A stretch of DNA of 64,000 nt, from assembly GCA_964648465.1 (NCBI GenBank), contig CAZYMU010000013.1, positions 1-64,000 of the forward strand, written 5' to 3'. Source of the DNA: Aminicenans sp964648465. Its GTDB lineage: Bacteria; Acidobacteriota; Aminicenantia; Aminicenantales; Aminicenantaceae. Numbering within the stretch: position 1 is the stretch's first letter; each line of letters begins with the position of its first letter. The translations under genes were made by a program, and so were the position numbers. A model generated the notes under the pieces. That model saw nothing but the letters and a program-made list of their open reading frames with translations, was not told where the DNA came from and searched no databases. Shown piece by piece: positions 61,521 through 64,000 of this stretch.

Positions 61521-62921
61521 TTAAATTTTAATTTTCCATCTTATCCCATCTTTTGTATCTTCCAATACAATGCCCTTCTGTAATAGTTCATCGCGAATTT
61601 TGTCAGCTAATTTAAAGTTTTTTTCTTTTCGAGCATTTTGCCGTTCTTCGATTTTTTTTATAATTTTAGAAGGCAAAACTTTTCCGCTTTTTTTGGGAAG
61701 AACTCCAAGGATATTGTCTAATGAATTTAAGGCAGAGATCAGTTCAGCAGCATCTTTTTTAAAGATTTCTCCAGTGGAGATCAGAATGTTGGCTTTTTTA
61801 ATCATTTCAAATAGGGCTGTTAGAGCCACGGATATATTAAGGTCATCACTGAGTCCTTCTATAAATTTTTGGTTCATCTCATTGATGATTTTTTTAATGT
61901 TAGTATTTTTATTGTATCCTTCTTTGAATGTGCGATTGTCGAGTTCATAAATAAAGTCTTCGATTCTTTGGAGAGAAGCTTGAGCTTGATCGAGAGCATC
62001 GAAAGTAAAATTGAGTGTTTTGCGGTAGTGAGTAGAAAGCAGAAGGAGCCGTAGAGCATTTAGGTCGTATTTTTTATCGAGGATATCTTTCAATATGTAA
62101 AAATTTCCTTTCGATTTTGACATCTTTTCACCATCGACGATGAGATGATGACAATGAAGCCAGTAATTAACAAACTTCTTGCCGGAATATGCTTCAGATT
62201 GCGCAATCTCATTCTCATGATGGGGAAAAATATTATCCACGCCTCCACAATGAATATCGAAGCTCTGGCTCAGATATTTCATGCTCATTGCAGAGCATTC
62301 TATATGCCAGCCTGGTCTGCCTGTTCCAATTTCTGTCTGCCAAGAAGGTTCACTTTGTTTTTTTTGTTTCCAAAGAGCAAAATCATATATATTTTCTTTC
62401 ATGTATTCATCTGAGTCGACTCTAGCTCCTGGTTTTAATTTTCCAAGATTGATTTTTGAAAGCCTTCCATAATCAGGAAATTTTGAAATTTCAAAATATA
62501 TTGAGCCATCTTTTTCATAAGCATATCCTTTTTCTTGAAGGATTTTTATCATTTGAACCATTTCGGGAATATGTTCTGTTGCCCGAGGGTAGAAATCAGC
62601 TTCATGAATATTTAATTTTTTTATGTCTCTAAAAAAGGCTTCTATATATTTTTTAGTATACTGCTGGAGGGAAATTTCTTCCTCATTGGCTGATTTTATG
62701 GTCTTATCATCGACATCTGTTATATTCATGACATGTGTTACTTTGTACCCCATAAAAACCAGAAATCTTTTTAGAATGTCTTCAAATACATAAGCCCTGA
62801 AATTTCCTATGTGGGCATAATCGTAAACTGTGGGTCCACACGTATAGAGTTTCACTTTGCCAGGAACTAACGGATAGAATGGTTCGATTTTTCTATTAAG
62901 TGTATTAAAAAATTTTATCAT
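61521..62921 (-). CDS. cysS: Cysteinyl-tRNA synthetase
   Basis: 466 residues, full length. Zinc ligand Cys and HIGH-type motif: YTCGPTVYDYAHIGNFR at the N terminus; GWHIECSAMS, then HHENEIAQSEA for zinc/ATP; KMSKSKGNF is the KMSKS loop. The C-terminal DALR helix bundle is present. It charges tRNA-Cys. The mRNA seems leaderless (promoter 8 nt before ATG, no ribosome-binding site). Confidence 0.97.
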   Translation of the reverse strand: MIKFFNTLNRKIEPFYPLVPGKVKLYTCGPTVYDYAHIGNFRAYVFEDILKRFLVFMGYKVTHVMNITDVDDKTIKSANEEEISLQQYTKKYIEAFFRDIKKLNIHEADFYPRATEHIPEMVQMIKILQEKGYAYEKDGSIYFEISKFPDYGRLSKINLGKLKPGARVDSDEYMKENIYDFALWKQKKQSEPSWQTEIGTGRPGWHIECSAMSMKYLSQSFDIHCGGVDNIFPHHENEIAQSEAYSGKKFVNYWLHCHHLIVDGEKMSKSKGNFYILKDILDKKYDLNALRLLLLSTHYRKTLNFTFDALDQAQASLQRIEDFIYELDNRTFKEGYNKNTNIKKIINEMNQKFIEGLSDDLNISVALTALFEMIKKANILISTGEIFKKDAAELISALNSLDNILGVLPKKSGKVLPSKIIKKIEERQNARKEKNFKLADKIRDELLQKGIVLEDTKDGIRWKIKI

Positions 62922-62929
62922 TAGAGACT

Positions 62930-62958
62930 ATTATTGAAATTATTTTCCAATGAGTCAA
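62930..62958 (-). promoter_or_regulatory. Promoter giving a leaderless cysS mRNA
   Basis: Minus strand TTGACT (62958-62953), 17-bp spacer, AATAAT (62935-62930), then 8 nt and the ATG at 62921. No Shine-Dalgarno sequence in between. Confidence 0.7.
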
Positions 62959-63078
62959 ACATTTTTGGGCAAGTACTAAATTCTACCCTTGATCTGTCCA
63001 ATTTTTCTTGACAAATTTTGCTGCCAGCATTATTTTAACTTCTCTGGATTGTATGAGTCAATCAATGAGGTGGAAATT

Positions 63079-64000
63079 ATGAAAAATGTTGTGGGAATTC
63101 GCAGGGAAGATAAGAACATTTGGGAAAGAAGAGTTCCTTTAATCCCTTTACATGTGAAAGAACTTATCCAGAAACATTCTCTTGAAGTATGGGTTCAATC
63201 ATCAAAAATCCGGGTTTTCCCCGATGAAGCCTATTCCCGTGAAGGAGCAATAATCAAAGAAGATATGTCTTCCTGTCCTATTATTTTTGCTGTAAAAGAA
63301 ATACCGATGCATTTTTTTAAGAAAGAGACTGTTTACATTTTTTTTTCTCATACCATCAAAGGTCAGCCTTATAATATGGCCATGTTGAAGAGAATGATGG
63401 ACCTTAACTGCACACTAATTGATTATGAAAGGATAGTAAATGAGCAAGGTTTGCGAATATTATTTTTTGGAAGACAGGCAGGCCAGGCAGGAATGGTTGA
63501 GACTCTCTGGGCTTTAGGGCAAAGGTTAGATTATGAGGGCAAACAAAATCCTTTCGCTACCTTGAAACAAGCTTATAAATACAGAAATCTGTCTTCAGTA
63601 AAGGATGAAATTGCTGAAATTGGAAGGCATGTCAATAAATATGGGTTTGATTCATCTCTAGTTCCCTTGGTCTGCGGATTTGCCGGTTACGGCAATGTTT
63701 CTCAAGGAGCACAGGAGATTTTTGATATTTTGCCTTCAGAAATAATTGAACCAGGGGAAATTGAGAAATTTTTTAAAGATAGGAATTATTCTTCAAATAA
63801 AATTTATAAAGTTATTTTTCAAGAAGAACATATGGTGGAACCAATTTCTTTTGAAGACAAATTTGAACTTCAGGATTATTATAATAATCCACAAAGATAT
63901 AAATCAATTTTTGAATCCTATATTCCTTTCCTCACCATATTAGTCAATTGTATATATTGGACCCCACAATTCTCAAGATTTGTTACAAAAAAGTTTTTAA
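63079..64000 (+). CDS. Lysine-ketoglutarate reductase / alanine dehydrogenase N-terminal-like protein, partial
   Basis: 307 codons, open at the window end, so the C terminus is missing. It starts with ATG preceded by GAGG. N-terminal VVGIRREDKNIWERRVPLIP matches the AlaDh/PNT N-terminal domain; FSHTIKGQPYNMAMLKRM and YERIVNEQGLRILFFGRQAGQAGM match the lysine-ketoglutarate-reductase (LOR) subgroup of LOR/SDH enzymes, including the catalytic Lys-His-type region. A role in lysine breakdown via saccharopine or in a related oxidoreductase reaction is likely. Whether a saccharopine dehydrogenase domain follows cannot be seen. Confidence 0.8.
   Translation, partial: MKNVVGIRREDKNIWERRVPLIPLHVKELIQKHSLEVWVQSSKIRVFPDEAYSREGAIIKEDMSSCPIIFAVKEIPMHFFKKETVYIFFSHTIKGQPYNMAMLKRMMDLNCTLIDYERIVNEQGLRILFFGRQAGQAGMVETLWALGQRLDYEGKQNPFATLKQAYKYRNLSSVKDEIAEIGRHVNKYGFDSSLVPLVCGFAGYGNVSQGAQEIFDILPSEIIEPGEIEKFFKDRNYSSNKIYKVIFQEEHMVEPISFEDKFELQDYYNNPQRYKSIFESYIPFLTILVNCIYWTPQFSRFVTKKFL

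Noticed and set aside
1..64000. CRISPR array or classical defence system
   Set aside because: No regularly spaced direct repeats and no cas, restriction-modification or toxin-antitoxin pair of a recognised type were seen; only the HTH-ImmA/HD pair is a possible candidate.

Overview
The window reads as a chromosomal stretch of an uncultured, AT-rich, two-membraned (diderm) bacterium. Evidence for an outer membrane is a patatin/BamA-type autotransporter, an RlpA-type lipoprotein with a SPOR domain and several lipoprotein signal peptides. The gene mix (HspR/HAIR-controlled dnaK operon, PurO-type IMP cyclohydrolase, DUF4416, short archaeal/Thermotoga-type AhcY, a reductive-dehalogenase homologue, remains of a DsrC partner) suggests an anaerobic, amino-acid/peptide-using member of a candidate phylum such as Aminicenantota or another Acidobacteriota-like lineage. 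That placement is inference and weak.

Layout. 0.1-6.0 kb: an Asp/Glu/hydantoin racemase facing a ridA-hyuA-hyuB-NRAMP-like operon (hydantoin or 5-oxoproline handling). 6.2-11.5 kb: a nucleotide-sugar epimerase, an HD-GYP protein paired with a large alpha-helical partner that seems to share its N-terminal domain, and a PAS-GGDEF protein with a degenerate active site. 11.6-18.4 kb: an accessory-looking region with an HTH-ImmA/IrrE metallopeptidase regulator, a YfbR-like HD nucleotidase with a long N-terminal extension, a small membrane protein, an ADP-ribosylglycohydrolase homologue that lost metal-binding Asp residues, two tandem copies of a noncoding repeat, a PepD dipeptidase and a macro-domain protein. 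18.4-22.9 kb: FTCD and two M16 peptidase homologues, both without the zinc motif. 23.1-25.6 kb: metK-ahcY. 25.6-32.9 kb: a tight minus-strand housekeeping block asnS, rimO-pgpA-cinA-thpR-plsY-gpsA-TPR lipoprotein. 33-46.9 kb: DUF4416, serA, a membrane-anchored RdhA-like Fe-S protein, a beta-propeller/transglutaminase fusion, a kynureninase-like enzyme, a GH63-like glycosidase, RlpA, LOG, PurO plus stand-alone AICAR transformylase, malic enzyme. 47.5-52.9 kb: heat-shock operon dnaK-dnaJ-hspR-sigma70-dnaC-like, then tRNA-Asn. 53-64 kb: NamZ-like DUF1343, dsrC plus a decayed Fe-S partner, class V aminotransferase, cupin, toroid protein, folK, PlpD-like patatin, yraN, cysS and the start of a lysine-ketoglutarate reductase/AlaDH-like gene cut by the window end.

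The two most striking unexplained signals are (i) a family of dispersed noncoding elements (full length about 500 bp, roughly 14-bp terminal inverted repeats CCTGAATTATTCAT / GTGAATAATTCAGG) with an 80-bp core that is 79/80 identical between two copies whose flanks have diverged, often lying within a few bases of stop codons; and (ii) repeated promoter architectures in which a good -10 box lies only 6-10 nt before the ATG with no Shine-Dalgarno sequence, indicating leaderless mRNAs for several monocistronic genes (asnS, cysS, DUF4416, rdhA-like, GH63-like, rlpA).
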